From NCBI RefSeq assembly GCF_900167075.1, contig NZ_FUWH01000015.1, forward strand, positions 1-42,843: a stretch of DNA of 42,843 bases, written 5' to 3'. The DNA comes from Sediminibacterium ginsengisoli (GTDB lineage: Bacteria > Bacteroidota > Bacteroidia > Chitinophagales > Chitinophagaceae). Shown piece after piece: positions 24,847 through 33,381 of the stretch (positions are counted from its first letter, which is position 1; each line of letters starts with the position of its first letter). Position numbers and translations under genes: made by a program. The notes under the pieces are model-generated. The model saw nothing but the letters and a program-made list of their open reading frames with translations, ran no database searches and had not been told where the DNA came from.

Positions 24847-25779
24847 ATGAAAAAAGTGATGCTCTCTTTCTGCTTCTTCCTTACACTCTGCGCAACAGCA
24901 CAGGACAACAGGGCGAAAGGACTGCAGAAAGAATTCAACGATAAGAACAGTACCGCTTTCAAAACGGATACGGCCGCCAAAAAATGGAAAACGGGCGGGT
25001 TGTTCTCCCTTACCTTATCCCAGACCTCATTAAAAAACTGGGCAGCCGGTGGCGATAATTATGCCTTATCGCTCAATACTGCACTAAGCGGCTTCGCCAT
25101 GTATAAGAATGGCAGGAATGAATGGAATACCTCGGCTGGTATAAATCTCGGCTATGTCAATACTTCAAGCCTCGGCGCACGCAAGAATGACGACCGGTTC
25201 GACCTTTTGTCCAAATACGGATATGCACTGAACCCGAAACTGAACATCGGCGCTATCTTCAATTTCCGTACGCAGTTTTTTAAAGGGTATACGTATCCCG
25301 ATGCCACAACAAAAGTTCTTTCATCCGATATCCTCGCCCCGGCTTACATTCTGCTCGGTCTTGGACTGGATTATAAACCTGCCAAAGATCTTTCCATCTT
25401 CTTTTCCTCGGCTACAGCACGCTGGGTGATCGTGAACGACGACAGTTTATCTGCCAAAGGTGCTTACGGTGTTACACCAGGCAAAAAAAGTCTCTTCCAG
25501 CTGGGTGCATTCATGAGTACGAATTACAAAACCAATATCAATAAAAACGTAACCTATACCGGCAGGCTTGACCTGTTCTCCGATTACCTCGATAAGCCCC
25601 TGAACGTGGCAATGAACATGACCAACCTTTTCGCTGTAAAGATCTCGGACATCTTATCCGTTACGTATAGTCTCGACCTGATCTATGATGATAATGTGCG
25701 CCTGTTCGGTGTAAATCATGATGCTCCGGCTTTACAGGTTAAATCGATCATCGGTGCAGGACTACTGGTAAACCTATGA
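24847..25779 (+). CDS. DUF3078 outer-membrane protein
   Basis: The 310-residue protein has a signal peptide ending CATAQDN. It has the characteristic DUF3078 start: W-K-x-GGLFSLTLSQTSLKNWAAGG, then alternating beta strands to the terminal GAGLLVNL. A beta-barrel or barrel-like outer-membrane role is expected; the molecular function of the family is not known to me. A GTG six bases upstream is in frame, but the ATG at 24847 gives the natural signal peptide. The stop overlaps the next start (ATGA), indicating coupling to the flavoprotein. Confidence 0.85.
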   Translation: MKKVMLSFCFFLTLCATAQDNRAKGLQKEFNDKNSTAFKTDTAAKKWKTGGLFSLTLSQTSLKNWAAGGDNYALSLNTALSGFAMYKNGRNEWNTSAGINLGYVNTSSLGARKNDDRFDLLSKYGYALNPKLNIGAIFNFRTQFFKGYTYPDATTKVLSSDILAPAYILLGLGLDYKPAKDLSIFFSSATARWVIVNDDSLSAKGAYGVTPGKKSLFQLGAFMSTNYKTNINKNVTYTGRLDLFSDYLDKPLNVAMNMTNLFAVKISDILSVTYSLDLIYDDNVRLFGVNHDAPALQVKSIIGAGLLVNL

Positions 25780-27008
25780 GTAACAGGAAACAATTGATTG
25801 TAGCCGGCGGCGGTGCTGCAGGTTTTTTCTGCGCAGTGAATGCTGCAAGACAGAACCCTTCACTGTCGGTTGTGCTTGTTGAAAAAAGTAATAAACTCCT
25901 CTCCAAAGTGAAAGTGAGCGGCGGCGGCAGGTGTAATACAACACATGCCTGCTTCGATATTCCTGAACTGGTAAAGCGTTATCCGAGGGGGCAGCATTTC
26001 CTGAAAAAAACATTTCACTGGTTTAACCCGCAGAACACGATAGAATGGTTTGGTGAAAGAGGTGTGCGGTTGAAAACAGAAGCAGACGGACGGATGTTCC
26101 CCGTTACCGATCAGTCGCAAACGATCATCGACTGCCTGCTGAAGGAAGCAGATCAGTACGGCGTGAAAGTGATGCTGCAGACAGAAATCAAAAGTATAGA
26201 AAGGCTGGAAGAAGGCTTCAGGCTGCAGACCGGTACAAAAGAACTGCGTGCGGATTATCTGTGTATCGCCACAGGCGGCTATCCGAAATCTTCCATGTTC
26301 GATTGGCTTACAGCAACCGGGCACCAGGTAGAAACGCCGGTACCTTCGCTGTTCACGTTCAATATGCCGGGTAACCCTGTAACGGAACTGATGGGTATCA
26401 GCGTGGAAAGGGCAGCGGTGAAAGTTGCAGGGAGTAAACTGGCGGAAGAAGGCCCGTTACTGATTACACACTGGGGAATGAGCGGACCTGTGATCTTACG
26501 TTTATCTGCCTGGGGAGCAAGATACCTCGCAGAAAAAAATTATCATTTCACAGCAATAGTGAACTGGCTGCCGGAGAAACGGGAAGAGATGCTGCGCGAA
26601 GAATGGCCGCAGCTCAGACAGGAACTGGCCGCACAGAAAATGAATCATAAAAATCCTTTCGCTTTACCCGGACGGTTATGGATTTACCTGCTGGCGCAAA
26701 GCGGTATCGCAGCCGACTGTCGTTGGGGAGACCTGCCTTCGAGAGAGCAGAACCGCCTGATCAAAAACCTGACGGGGCAGGAGTTCGAAGTAAAGGGGAA
26801 AACAACCTTCAAAGAAGAATTTGTAACCTGCGGAGGTATCCGGTTAAACGAAATAGAACCGAATACGATGGAAAGCCGGAAAATACCCGGACTTTTCTTT
26901 GCCGGAGAAGTGATGGATGTAGATGGAATTACAGGTGGGTTCAATTTCCAGCATGCATGGACCAGTGGCTGGATCGCGGCAAAAGCGATAGCGGAAAGAT
27001 CAATATGA
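25776..27008 (+). CDS. HI0933-family NAD(P)/FAD-dependent oxidoreductase
   Basis: The 410-residue flavoprotein belongs to the HI0933/YhiN family. The Rossmann FAD motif GGGAAG is at residues 11-16, the family signature SGGGRCN at 47-53, and the C-terminal FAD-contacting GEVMDVDGITGGFNFQHAWT near the end. The substrate of this family is not firmly known; some members reduce unsaturated steroid-like or heme-like compounds. It overlaps the DUF3078 stop by four bases and ends at a bidirectional terminator. Confidence 0.92.
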   Translation: MSNRKQLIVAGGGAAGFFCAVNAARQNPSLSVVLVEKSNKLLSKVKVSGGGRCNTTHACFDIPELVKRYPRGQHFLKKTFHWFNPQNTIEWFGERGVRLKTEADGRMFPVTDQSQTIIDCLLKEADQYGVKVMLQTEIKSIERLEEGFRLQTGTKELRADYLCIATGGYPKSSMFDWLTATGHQVETPVPSLFTFNMPGNPVTELMGISVERAAVKVAGSKLAEEGPLLITHWGMSGPVILRLSAWGARYLAEKNYHFTAIVNWLPEKREEMLREEWPQLRQELAAQKMNHKNPFALPGRLWIYLLAQSGIAADCRWGDLPSREQNRLIKNLTGQEFEVKGKTTFKEEFVTCGGIRLNEIEPNTMESRKIPGLFFAGEVMDVDGITGGFNFQHAWTSGWIAAKAIAERSI

Positions 27009-27012
27009 CCCA

Positions 27013-27053
27013 TAATAAATCAGGCCCGGTTTTGCCGGACCTGGTTTATTATT
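27013..27053. terminator. Bidirectional terminator between convergent genes
   Basis: ATAATAAA (27013-27020) pairs with TTTATTAT (27046-27053) outside CAGG/CCTG and CCGG/CCGG blocks around a TTTTG loop, with one mismatch and one G-U pair. The A-rich and T-rich ends allow termination from both sides. Confidence 0.75.
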
Positions 27054-27057
27054 CCAA

Positions 27058-27333
27058 CTAGCCTTTCTTTTTGGCCTTGGCTTTTTCCTTTTCCTTGTTC
27101 TCTTTGTAGCGCATATCGGGCGTGCCGTCTTTTTTGACAGGTGCGGCAGCCTTCGCTTTCTCCTTGTTTTCTTTGTAACGCATGTCTGGAGTGCCGTCTT
27201 TCTTGACAGGCGCAGCAGTTGTAGCGGCAGCTGGAGGAGCTGCTTTTTTAGCGGGTTCCTTTTTACCACCCTGGGCAAAACCGCCCGAGATGCCTGCAAT
27301 GAGCATAAGCATCACGATAAGCATTTTTTTCAT
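27058..27333 (-). CDS. Small exported Lys/Ala-rich protein with duplicated motif
   Basis: The 91-residue protein has a signal peptide (MKKMLIVMLMLIAGISGGFA, cleavage near AQG). It then has a Lys/Pro/Ala linker and two copies of PVKKDGTPDMRYKENKEK, and ends in a run of Lys. The two copies are also near-identical in DNA (about 27068-27125 and 27140-27200), so the repeat arose by recent duplication or is kept homogeneous. The mature protein is very basic and probably disordered. I do not recognise a characterised family. It diverges from rpsA. Confidence 0.75.
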   Translation of the reverse strand: MKKMLIVMLMLIAGISGGFAQGGKKEPAKKAAPPAAATTAAPVKKDGTPDMRYKENKEKAKAAAPVKKDGTPDMRYKENKEKEKAKAKKKG

Positions 27334-27498
27334 ATGTAAGAGTTTAGTAAGATTAAGTTACAACAAGTGCCGTGTCAAAAGCAAACTGAATGGGGCAGGG
27401 GAATGTTAATTTTAAAGAACTGTATTGAAAATCAGTGTTTACAGTGGAGAATAATGCCCGGGGAAGGCATTTTTACCCCGAAAGACCGCTTTTTTTCG

Positions 27499-27506
27499 TA
27501 TTTTTG
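27499..27506 (+). promoter_or_regulatory. -7 element of the rpsA promoter
   Basis: TATTTTTG fits the TANNTTTG consensus exactly. No good -33 TTTG is seen 19-21 nt upstream. Transcription should begin about 27512, within 30 nt of the start codon. Confidence 0.55.
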
Positions 27507-27509
27507 CAG

Positions 27510-27537
27510 CCCGAATTAAAACCGTCGGGATTTTTTT
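27510..27537 (+). promoter_or_regulatory. Terminator-like hairpin and U-tract directly before the rpsA start codon
   Basis: CCCGA (27510-27514) pairs with TCGGG (27525-27529). It is followed by A and seven T that touch the ATG at 27538. The arrangement could be an attenuator or a structured binding site for S1 itself; both are inference. Confidence 0.4.
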
Positions 27538-29439
27538 ATGAATTTTTTCATCAAACAATTAAACGCAGATGCACAGGAGAACGCAGCAGCCGGCGAGGCA
27601 GCAGAAGTTCCTACTGCGACAACAAATGCACCTGTAGCAGAGCCTGTTGTTGAAACAGCTCATGATGATTTTGACTGGAGCATTGACAAGCGCAATGTAA
27701 GTCATTATGCAGAAGCCGATCGCGTTAAGTACGACAAAGTGTATGATAACACTTTCGTTCAGATCGAAGATGGCGAAATCGTTAAGGGTGGGGTGGTAGC
27801 TTTAACAAAAACAGATGTTGTAGTAAACATCGGTTTCAAGAGCGATGGCCTGGTATCCCTGAACGAATTCCGCGATGTACAGGGCCTGAAAATAGGCGAC
27901 GAAGTGGAAGTAATGGTGGTAGAGAAGGAAGACCGTAATGGTAACCTGCACCTGAGCCGCAAATCAGCCCGTATTTTCCGTGCCTGGGAAAGAATCGTTG
28001 AGGTTCACAAAACAGGAGAAGTTATTACCGGTACTGTTACCAGCAAAACAAAAGGTGGCCTGATCGTAGATGTATTTGGTATGGAAACCTTCCTGCCAGG
28101 TTCTCAAATCGACGTTAAACCTGTAACTGATTACGATCAGTTTGTTGGTAAAACAATGGAGTTCAAGGTGGTGAAGATCAACGAAGCCATCAAGAACGCG
28201 GTAGTATCGCATAAAGCACTGATCGAAAGCGATATCGAAGCACAACGTGCAGAGATCATGAGCAAGCTCGAGAAAGGCCAGGTACTGGAAGGTGTGGTGA
28301 AAAACATCACAGACTTCGGTGCATTCATGGACCTCGGCGGTCTCGATGGTCTGCTGTACATCACCGATATTTCATGGGGCCGTATCTCTCACCCGAGCGA
28401 AGTGGTGAAGATGGACCAGAAACTGCAGGTGGTTGTACTGGATTTCGACGACGACAAAAAACGTATCAGCCTCGGCCTGAAACAACTGACCCCGCATCCT
28501 TGGGATGTGCTGCCTGAAGGACTGGCAGAAGGTTCAGTAGTGAAAGGTAAAGTGGTAAATATCGAAGATTACGGTGCGTTCCTGGAAATTCAGCCTGGTG
28601 TTGAAGGTCTGGTACACGTATCTGAAATCACATGGGCAAACACGCCGATCAACGCGAAGGAATTCTTCAAGCTGGGCGACGAGTACGAAGCTAAAGTGGT
28701 TACCCTCGATAAAGATGCACGCAAAATGAGCCTGAGCATCAAACAAATGAGCCAGGATCCATGGAATACCATCGAAACCAAATTCCCGGAAGGAAGCAAA
28801 CACAAAGGCCTGGTGAAAAACATCACTCCTTATGGTGTATTTGTAGAACTGGAACCAGGAATCGGCGGTATGATCCACATCAGCGACCTGAGCTGGCTGA
28901 AACGCTTCAACCACCCGACAGACTACACTAAAGTTGGCGAGACGATCGATATCATCATCTTAAGCATTGATAAAGAGAACCGCAAACTGCAGCTGGGTCA
29001 CAAACAACTGGAAGAAGATCCCTGGAATGCACTGGAAGATACCTTTGCAGTAGGTACGCTCCATGAAGGTACTGTTACCCGTAAAGACGATAAAGGTGCG
29101 CTGGTTCAGCTGCCTTACGGTCTCGAAGGTTTCGCACCTAACCGTCACCTCAACAAGGAAGACGGCAAACAGGTTCAGGCTGATGAAACTGCACAGTTCA
29201 TGGTGATCGAATTCGACCGCAATGAAAAACGCATCGTTCTGAGCCATGCCCGTATCTGGGAGCAACACATAGCTGAAGAAAAGGAAACTGCCAAGAAAGA
29301 AGCGAAAGCCGAATCTGACAAGACCAAGAAAGCTGTGAAAAACATCCAGAGCAAGGTAGAAAAAGCAACCCTGGGCGATCTGGGCGCGCTGGCTGAGATC
29401 AAAGCCAAATTACAGGAAGGCGAAGGTGACGCTCAATAA
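27538..29439 (+). CDS. rpsA: 30S ribosomal protein S1
   Basis: S1 (bS1) binds and unfolds mRNA on the 30S subunit. The 633 residues hold an acidic/Ala-rich N-terminal extension (~1-75). Six S1 OB-fold repeats follow at about 79-145, 160-228, 246-315, 330-400, 418-488 and 505-575, for example GVVKNITDFGAFMDLGGLDG and GKVVNIEDYGAFLEIQPGVE. A Lys/Glu-rich tail ends the protein. Repeats 3-5 are the most canonical. The gene is monocistronic, between its own promoter and a strong terminator, with highly biased codons. Confidence 0.96.
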   Translation: MNFFIKQLNADAQENAAAGEAAEVPTATTNAPVAEPVVETAHDDFDWSIDKRNVSHYAEADRVKYDKVYDNTFVQIEDGEIVKGGVVALTKTDVVVNIGFKSDGLVSLNEFRDVQGLKIGDEVEVMVVEKEDRNGNLHLSRKSARIFRAWERIVEVHKTGEVITGTVTSKTKGGLIVDVFGMETFLPGSQIDVKPVTDYDQFVGKTMEFKVVKINEAIKNAVVSHKALIESDIEAQRAEIMSKLEKGQVLEGVVKNITDFGAFMDLGGLDGLLYITDISWGRISHPSEVVKMDQKLQVVVLDFDDDKKRISLGLKQLTPHPWDVLPEGLAEGSVVKGKVVNIEDYGAFLEIQPGVEGLVHVSEITWANTPINAKEFFKLGDEYEAKVVTLDKDARKMSLSIKQMSQDPWNTIETKFPEGSKHKGLVKNITPYGVFVELEPGIGGMIHISDLSWLKRFNHPTDYTKVGETIDIIILSIDKENRKLQLGHKQLEEDPWNALEDTFAVGTLHEGTVTRKDDKGALVQLPYGLEGFAPNRHLNKEDGKQVQADETAQFMVIEFDRNEKRIVLSHARIWEQHIAEEKETAKKEAKAESDKTKKAVKNIQSKVEKATLGDLGALAEIKAKLQEGEGDAQ

Positions 29440-29458
29440 TCACCCCGCTTCTGATATA

Positions 29459-29492
29459 AAAAAGGCCGTCTTCACCCGAAGACGGCCTTTTT
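29459..29492. terminator. Terminator of rpsA
   Basis: A perfect 15-bp stem (29459-29473 with 29478-29492, loop ACCC) has A-rich and T-rich ends. A second weak hairpin, CCCCT/AGGGG (about 29505-29518), follows before GTTTT. Confidence 0.93.
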
Positions 29493-29566
29493 CTTGGTAA
29501 AATCCCCCTCAGAAGGGGCGTTTTATGTATTTCTTAACTTCACAGGGCGTCAAACAAGAATTCCTC

Positions 29567-29597
29567 TTTATATATTGCCCGCAATTAATTAATTTTG
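29567..29597 (+). promoter_or_regulatory. Promoter of bamD, placing the start codon near the transcript 5' end
   Basis: TAATTTTG at 29590-29597 fits TANNTTTG, with TTTA at 29567-29570 nineteen nt upstream. The ATG at 29607 is only 9 nt after the -7 box, so the mRNA would be leaderless or nearly so. Confidence 0.5.
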
Positions 29598-29606
29598 CCA
29601 ACTTGT

Positions 29607-30431
29607 ATGAACAGGATCCTTTTGTTAATTATATCGGTATCGCTACTCAGCTCTTGCTCCAACAAATTCAATAAAGTGATGAAGAGCAAGGATTATGAGT
29701 ATAAAACCAAGATGGCGGAGCAGTATTATGCTAAGAAGGACTATGCACATGCCATTCAGCTGTTTGAAGATATCTTTCCTTATGTGAAAGGTACACCCAG
29801 GTATGAAGACATGTATTTCAAGTTTGCTTACGCGTATTACTACGATAAGGATTACCTGAATGCAGAAAATCTCTTCAAGAACTTCGTTGAAAGTTTCCCG
29901 ACCAGTTCACATGCCGAAGAGTGCGATTATATGCGCGCTTACTGCTATTACAAGCAGTCGCCCAAAATTGAGCTGGACCAGACCAATACGAACAAGACCA
30001 TGCAGCTGATGCAGGCCTTTATCAATACGCATCCCAACTCACCAAGGTCGAAAGATGCGGCATCTATCATTGATGCCTGCCGTGAAAAACTGGAAGCGAA
30101 AGAAGCGCTGGCTGCACAGCTTTATTATAACCTTGGTTATTACAAAGCATCGGCAATTGCCTATGCAACGATCTCTGATAACTTCCCTGATTCTAAAAAA
30201 TCAGATGAGTATAAACTGCAGGAGATCCGTTCTTATTTCCGCTATGCAGAAATGAGCCTGGAAGAAAAGCAGAAAGAGCGTTTTGAGAAAGTACTTTCAG
30301 AATGTAATGATTTTGCAGAGCGTTTTGCAGAAAGCAAACATGTAGCGGAAGTCAACAAGTATAAAACACAATCAAATAACTTTTTAAACAACCTGAAAAA
30401 TGAGCAAGCTAAGAAGGCAAATGGGCGCTAA
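29607..30431 (+). CDS. bamD: Outer-membrane assembly lipoprotein BamD
   Basis: BamD is the essential lipoprotein partner of BamA in inserting beta-barrel proteins. The 274-residue protein has a lipobox with Cys17 (SVSLLSSC) and TPR-like helices, including YAKKDYAHAIQLFEDIFPYV, ARFKFAYAYYYDKDYLNAE-like YFKFAYAYYYDKDYLNAENL and FPTSSHAEECDYMRAYCYYK. These match the YfiO/BamD family. A TTG at 29595 is in frame but lies in the -7 box. The end overlaps rpoZ by 32 nt. Confidence 0.93.
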   Translation: MNRILLLIISVSLLSSCSNKFNKVMKSKDYEYKTKMAEQYYAKKDYAHAIQLFEDIFPYVKGTPRYEDMYFKFAYAYYYDKDYLNAENLFKNFVESFPTSSHAEECDYMRAYCYYKQSPKIELDQTNTNKTMQLMQAFINTHPNSPRSKDAASIIDACREKLEAKEALAAQLYYNLGYYKASAIAYATISDNFPDSKKSDEYKLQEIRSYFRYAEMSLEEKQKERFEKVLSECNDFAERFAESKHVAEVNKYKTQSNNFLNNLKNEQAKKANGR

Positions 30432-30744
30432 TACCGCCAGCGTGGTAGAAACCAAAAGCCTGGTAGAGATCAAGTCTAAAACAGGTAACCTTTACGAATC
30501 GATTGCTATCATTGCCAGGAGAGCTAATCAGATCAATATATCCCTCCGGGAAGAGCTGCATAACAAACTGGAAGAGTTTGCCAGCCATACGGACAGCCTG
30601 GAAGAGATCCACGAGAACAAAGAGCAGATAGAGATATCCCGTGCATATGAAAAAATGCCGAATCCTGCTATTCTTGCAACACAGGAATTCATGGAAGGCA
30701 AAGTATATCACAGGCTGAACAATGAAAACGATCTTTTCAGATAG
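30400..30744 (+). CDS. rpoZ: RNA polymerase omega subunit (Rpb6 family)
   Basis: This subunit helps assemble RNA polymerase by binding beta-prime. The 114-residue protein carries the Bacteroidota omega pattern: GNLYESIAIIARRANQINIS followed by LREELHNKLEEFASHTDSLE and a degenerate C-terminus. It overlaps the bamD end by 32 nt in another frame, so translation is coupled. A terminator follows. Confidence 0.85.
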   Translation: MSKLRRQMGANTASVVETKSLVEIKSKTGNLYESIAIIARRANQINISLREELHNKLEEFASHTDSLEEIHENKEQIEISRAYEKMPNPAILATQEFMEGKVYHRLNNENDLFR

Positions 30745-30768
30745 ATAAATCTTTCCGAAATCATTCAC

Positions 30769-30796
30769 AACGACAGTTATTTAACTGTCGTTTTTT
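30769..30796 (+). terminator. Terminator after rpoZ
   Basis: A perfect 10-bp stem, AACGACAGTT/AACTGTCGTT (30769-30778 with 30783-30792), with an ATTT loop runs into six T. Confidence 0.9.
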
Positions 30797-30801
30797 GTTA
30801 T

Positions 30802-30834
30802 TTTGATGTATGGATCTGTGGCTCCGTACCTTTA
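30802..30834 (+). promoter_or_regulatory. Promoter of coaBC
   Basis: TTTG (30802-30805) and TACCTTTA (30827-30834) are 21 nt apart. Only the final base differs from the consensus. The start site would be near 30840, giving a leader of about 29 nt. Confidence 0.65.
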
Positions 30835-30868
30835 TCCGCACATAAAGCAATTGCTGAATCTGAATCTT

Positions 30869-32068
30869 ATGCTCAAAGGCAAAAAAATATTGATAGGCAT
30901 CAGCGGTAGCATCGCCGCATACAAATCCATACTGCTGGTAAGGCTGCTGGTAAAAGCCGGCGCCGAAGTGAAGGTGATCATGACACCGGCAGCGGGGCAG
31001 TTTGTATCGCCGCTGGTATTGTCTACCTTGTCCGGTAACCCCGTTGTTACTGACCTTGTCAGCGGTGATAACTGGGAAAATCATGTAATGCTCGGACGCT
31101 GGGCCGATGTGTTTGTAATGGCGCCACTCAGCTGCAATACACTTGCTAAAATGGCCAATGGCCTTTGTGATAATATACTGCTGGCAGTTTACCTGTCCGC
31201 TACCTGTCCTGTTGCCGCCGCACCTGCTATGGATGAAGATATGTGGCACCATGCTGCCACCCGGAGAAACCTGGAGCAGCTGGCTAAGGATGGCGTTCAT
31301 ATATTCCCGGTAGGTCACGGCGAACTGGCCAGTGGATTATTCGGTGCCGGCCGTATGGCCGAACCGGAAGAGATCTTCCACGCGCTAACCGCGAAATATT
31401 TCCGCAGTACAGAACTGCAGGGTCAGAAAGCACTGGTAACCGCAGGGCCTACCTATGAGGCGATAGACCCGGTTCGTTTTATCGGCAATCATTCTTCCGG
31501 AAAAATGGGCTTTGCACTTGCCGCTTCATTATACCTCCGTGGTGCTGATGTGGTGCTGGTCACAGGGCCTACAGCGCAGCAATTACCTTATGCAGACATT
31601 ACTGTAACAGAAGTGACCACTGCAGCGCAGATGCTGGAAGCCTGTAAAGAACAGGCCATCAGCGCAGATATTGTGGTAATGGCTGCTGCCGTTGCAGATT
31701 ACAGACCGGTAGAAGCGGCACCTGAAAAGATCAAAAAGAAAGAACAGGGCCTTACACTGGAACTTACCAAAACAGAAGATATTCTTGCCTATATCGGGCA
31801 GCACCGGCGGGATAACCAGTTCATTGCTGGCTTCGCGCTGGAAACAGAACACGAGCGCGAACATGCGCTGGAAAAAATGAAGAAAAAGAATACCGACTGC
31901 ATTATCCTCAATTCATTACGCGATACTGCAGCCGGTTTCGGATTCGATACCAACCAGGTCACCATCCTGCACCGCTCAGGTGATGAGCAGATCATACCGC
32001 TGCAATCGAAAAAAACAGTTGCGGATGAAATTGTATCATTTATTATCAAATATCGCAATGAGAAATAA
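30869..32068 (+). CDS. coaBC: Bifunctional phosphopantothenoylcysteine synthetase/decarboxylase
   Basis: The enzyme makes 4'-phosphopantetheine for coenzyme A. CoaB joins cysteine to phosphopantothenate using CTP, and CoaC decarboxylates the product with FMN. From MLKGKKILIGISGSIAAYKS it has 399 residues. The CoaC domain (~1-180) shows GSIAAYK, a PLSCNTLAKMANGLCDNIL segment and PAMDEDMW. The CoaB domain shows VTAGPTYEAIDPVRFIGN, the NHSSGKMGFALA loop and VVMAAAVADYRP. A longer frame from 30803 would overlap the promoter, so the ATG at 30869 is preferred. It overlaps the next gene by 11 nt. Confidence 0.95.
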   Translation: MLKGKKILIGISGSIAAYKSILLVRLLVKAGAEVKVIMTPAAGQFVSPLVLSTLSGNPVVTDLVSGDNWENHVMLGRWADVFVMAPLSCNTLAKMANGLCDNILLAVYLSATCPVAAAPAMDEDMWHHAATRRNLEQLAKDGVHIFPVGHGELASGLFGAGRMAEPEEIFHALTAKYFRSTELQGQKALVTAGPTYEAIDPVRFIGNHSSGKMGFALAASLYLRGADVVLVTGPTAQQLPYADITVTEVTTAAQMLEACKEQAISADIVVMAAAVADYRPVEAAPEKIKKKEQGLTLELTKTEDILAYIGQHRRDNQFIAGFALETEHEREHALEKMKKKNTDCIILNSLRDTAAGFGFDTNQVTILHRSGDEQIIPLQSKKTVADEIVSFIIKYRNEK

Positions 32069-32981
32069 GATCATCATAGCATTCTGTTGCTGTCTGCTTG
32101 CTGTTGCCCGTGGCCATGCACAGGAACTGCAGGCGAGGGTAACGGTTATTTCTTCGCGTGTGAGTTCAACGGTAGATAAAAAGATATTCACCACACTGCA
32201 ATCGCAGCTGAATACACTGATGAATACCCGCAAGTGGACCAATGATGCGTTCAGGGACAATGAGAAAATAGAATGCAGTTTCATTCTGAATATTTCGAGC
32301 ATTGTAGAAACCAATATTTATAAGGCAAGTCTTACGATTCAGGCAGCGAGGCCGGTGTACAACACTTCTTACCAGTCGGCCATCGTTAATTTCATAGACG
32401 AAGACCTGACGTTTAAATATGTAGAATTTCAGCCGGTAGAATTCAATGAAAGCAGGGTTCAGGGTACAGATGCCGCTGTAGCGAATCTCACGGCCATCTT
32501 TGCTTACTATGCCAATATGATCATCGGCCTGGATTACGATTCCTTTTCCCCGAAAGGAGGTGAAGCTGCTTTCAGGAAAGCACAGAATATCGTAACCAAT
32601 GCCCCGGAGGGAAGGAATATTTCCGGCTGGCGCGTGTTCGATGGCCTGCGGAACCGTTACTGGCTGAATGAGAACCTGATCAATACGAGGTATAATATCA
32701 TCCACGATATCATTTACACTTATTACAGGAGCGGTCTCGACCAGCTTTATGATAAAGAAAGCGAAGCGAGAATTGCGATACTGCAGGCACTTACGCAACT
32801 GGATGCTTTTAACAAAGAGAATCCCAATACGATGATCCTGCAATTTTTCATGCAGGGTAAATACCAGGAACTGTCGGGCATCTTTAAAAAAGCAACCGCA
32901 GATGAAAAAGCAAAAGCGATAGAATTGCTGAGCCGGCTGGATATAGTAAATGCGTCACGGTATAAACAGGATCTGAAATGA
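32058..32981 (+). CDS. DUF4835 family exported protein (PorD-like)
   Basis: The 307-residue protein has a signal peptide ending ARGHAQ. It shows the DUF4835 pattern: LQARVTVISSRVSSTVDKKI, FTTLQSQLNTLMNTRKWTND, then IECSFILNIS and a central QPVEFNESRV. The family is Bacteroidota-specific, and as I recall some members are labelled PorD in connection with type IX secretion; I cannot verify that here. An in-frame ATG at 31980 would overlap coaBC deeply without a signal peptide. The ATG at 32058 is chosen, overlapping the coaBC stop by 11 nt. It ends in an ATGA overlap with the next gene. Confidence 0.85.
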   Translation: MRNKIIIAFCCCLLAVARGHAQELQARVTVISSRVSSTVDKKIFTTLQSQLNTLMNTRKWTNDAFRDNEKIECSFILNISSIVETNIYKASLTIQAARPVYNTSYQSAIVNFIDEDLTFKYVEFQPVEFNESRVQGTDAAVANLTAIFAYYANMIIGLDYDSFSPKGGEAAFRKAQNIVTNAPEGRNISGWRVFDGLRNRYWLNENLINTRYNIIHDIIYTYYRSGLDQLYDKESEARIAILQALTQLDAFNKENPNTMILQFFMQGKYQELSGIFKKATADEKAKAIELLSRLDIVNASRYKQDLK

Positions 32982-33340
32982 AACGGATAGCAGGAGCATA
33001 CATATCTTTTTTTCTTGCAGGAATGATGATGATATCCTGCAACTCATCAGCGGAAAAGGACATACTGCCGGTAGACAGTATGAAAGTGGTGATGTGGGAC
33101 ATGCTGAAAGCAGATGAATGGTATGTACATCTCACACGCAAAGACTCCACGCTGAAAAAACAGCGCGAAGACATCCGGTTATATGAACAGGTATTCCTCA
33201 TCCATGGCATCACGCGTGAGCAGTATTACAAAAGCTATCGTTACTATGAAACCCACCCGGTGAAGTTCAAGCAGTTGCTGGATTCTGTAGACCAGCTTGC
33301 CAGCCGGGAAAAACAAAACTGGGAGCATATCTCCCGGTAA
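32978..33340 (+). CDS. DUF4296 lipoprotein
   Basis: This is a 120-residue protein with a lipobox (Cys21, GMMMISC). The family pattern is visible: a short helix MKVVMWDMLKADEWYVHLTR, then YEQVFLIHGITREQYYKSYR and YYETHPVKFKQLLDSVDQLA. The function is unknown. It overlaps the DUF4835 stop by four bases, so it is co-translated and may act in the same envelope process. Confidence 0.82.
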   Translation: MKRIAGAYISFFLAGMMMISCNSSAEKDILPVDSMKVVMWDMLKADEWYVHLTRKDSTLKKQREDIRLYEQVFLIHGITREQYYKSYRYYETHPVKFKQLLDSVDQLASREKQNWEHISR

Positions 33341-33381
33341 TCTGCCATTCCATACCTTTACACGAGCTAACGACTCTTGCT

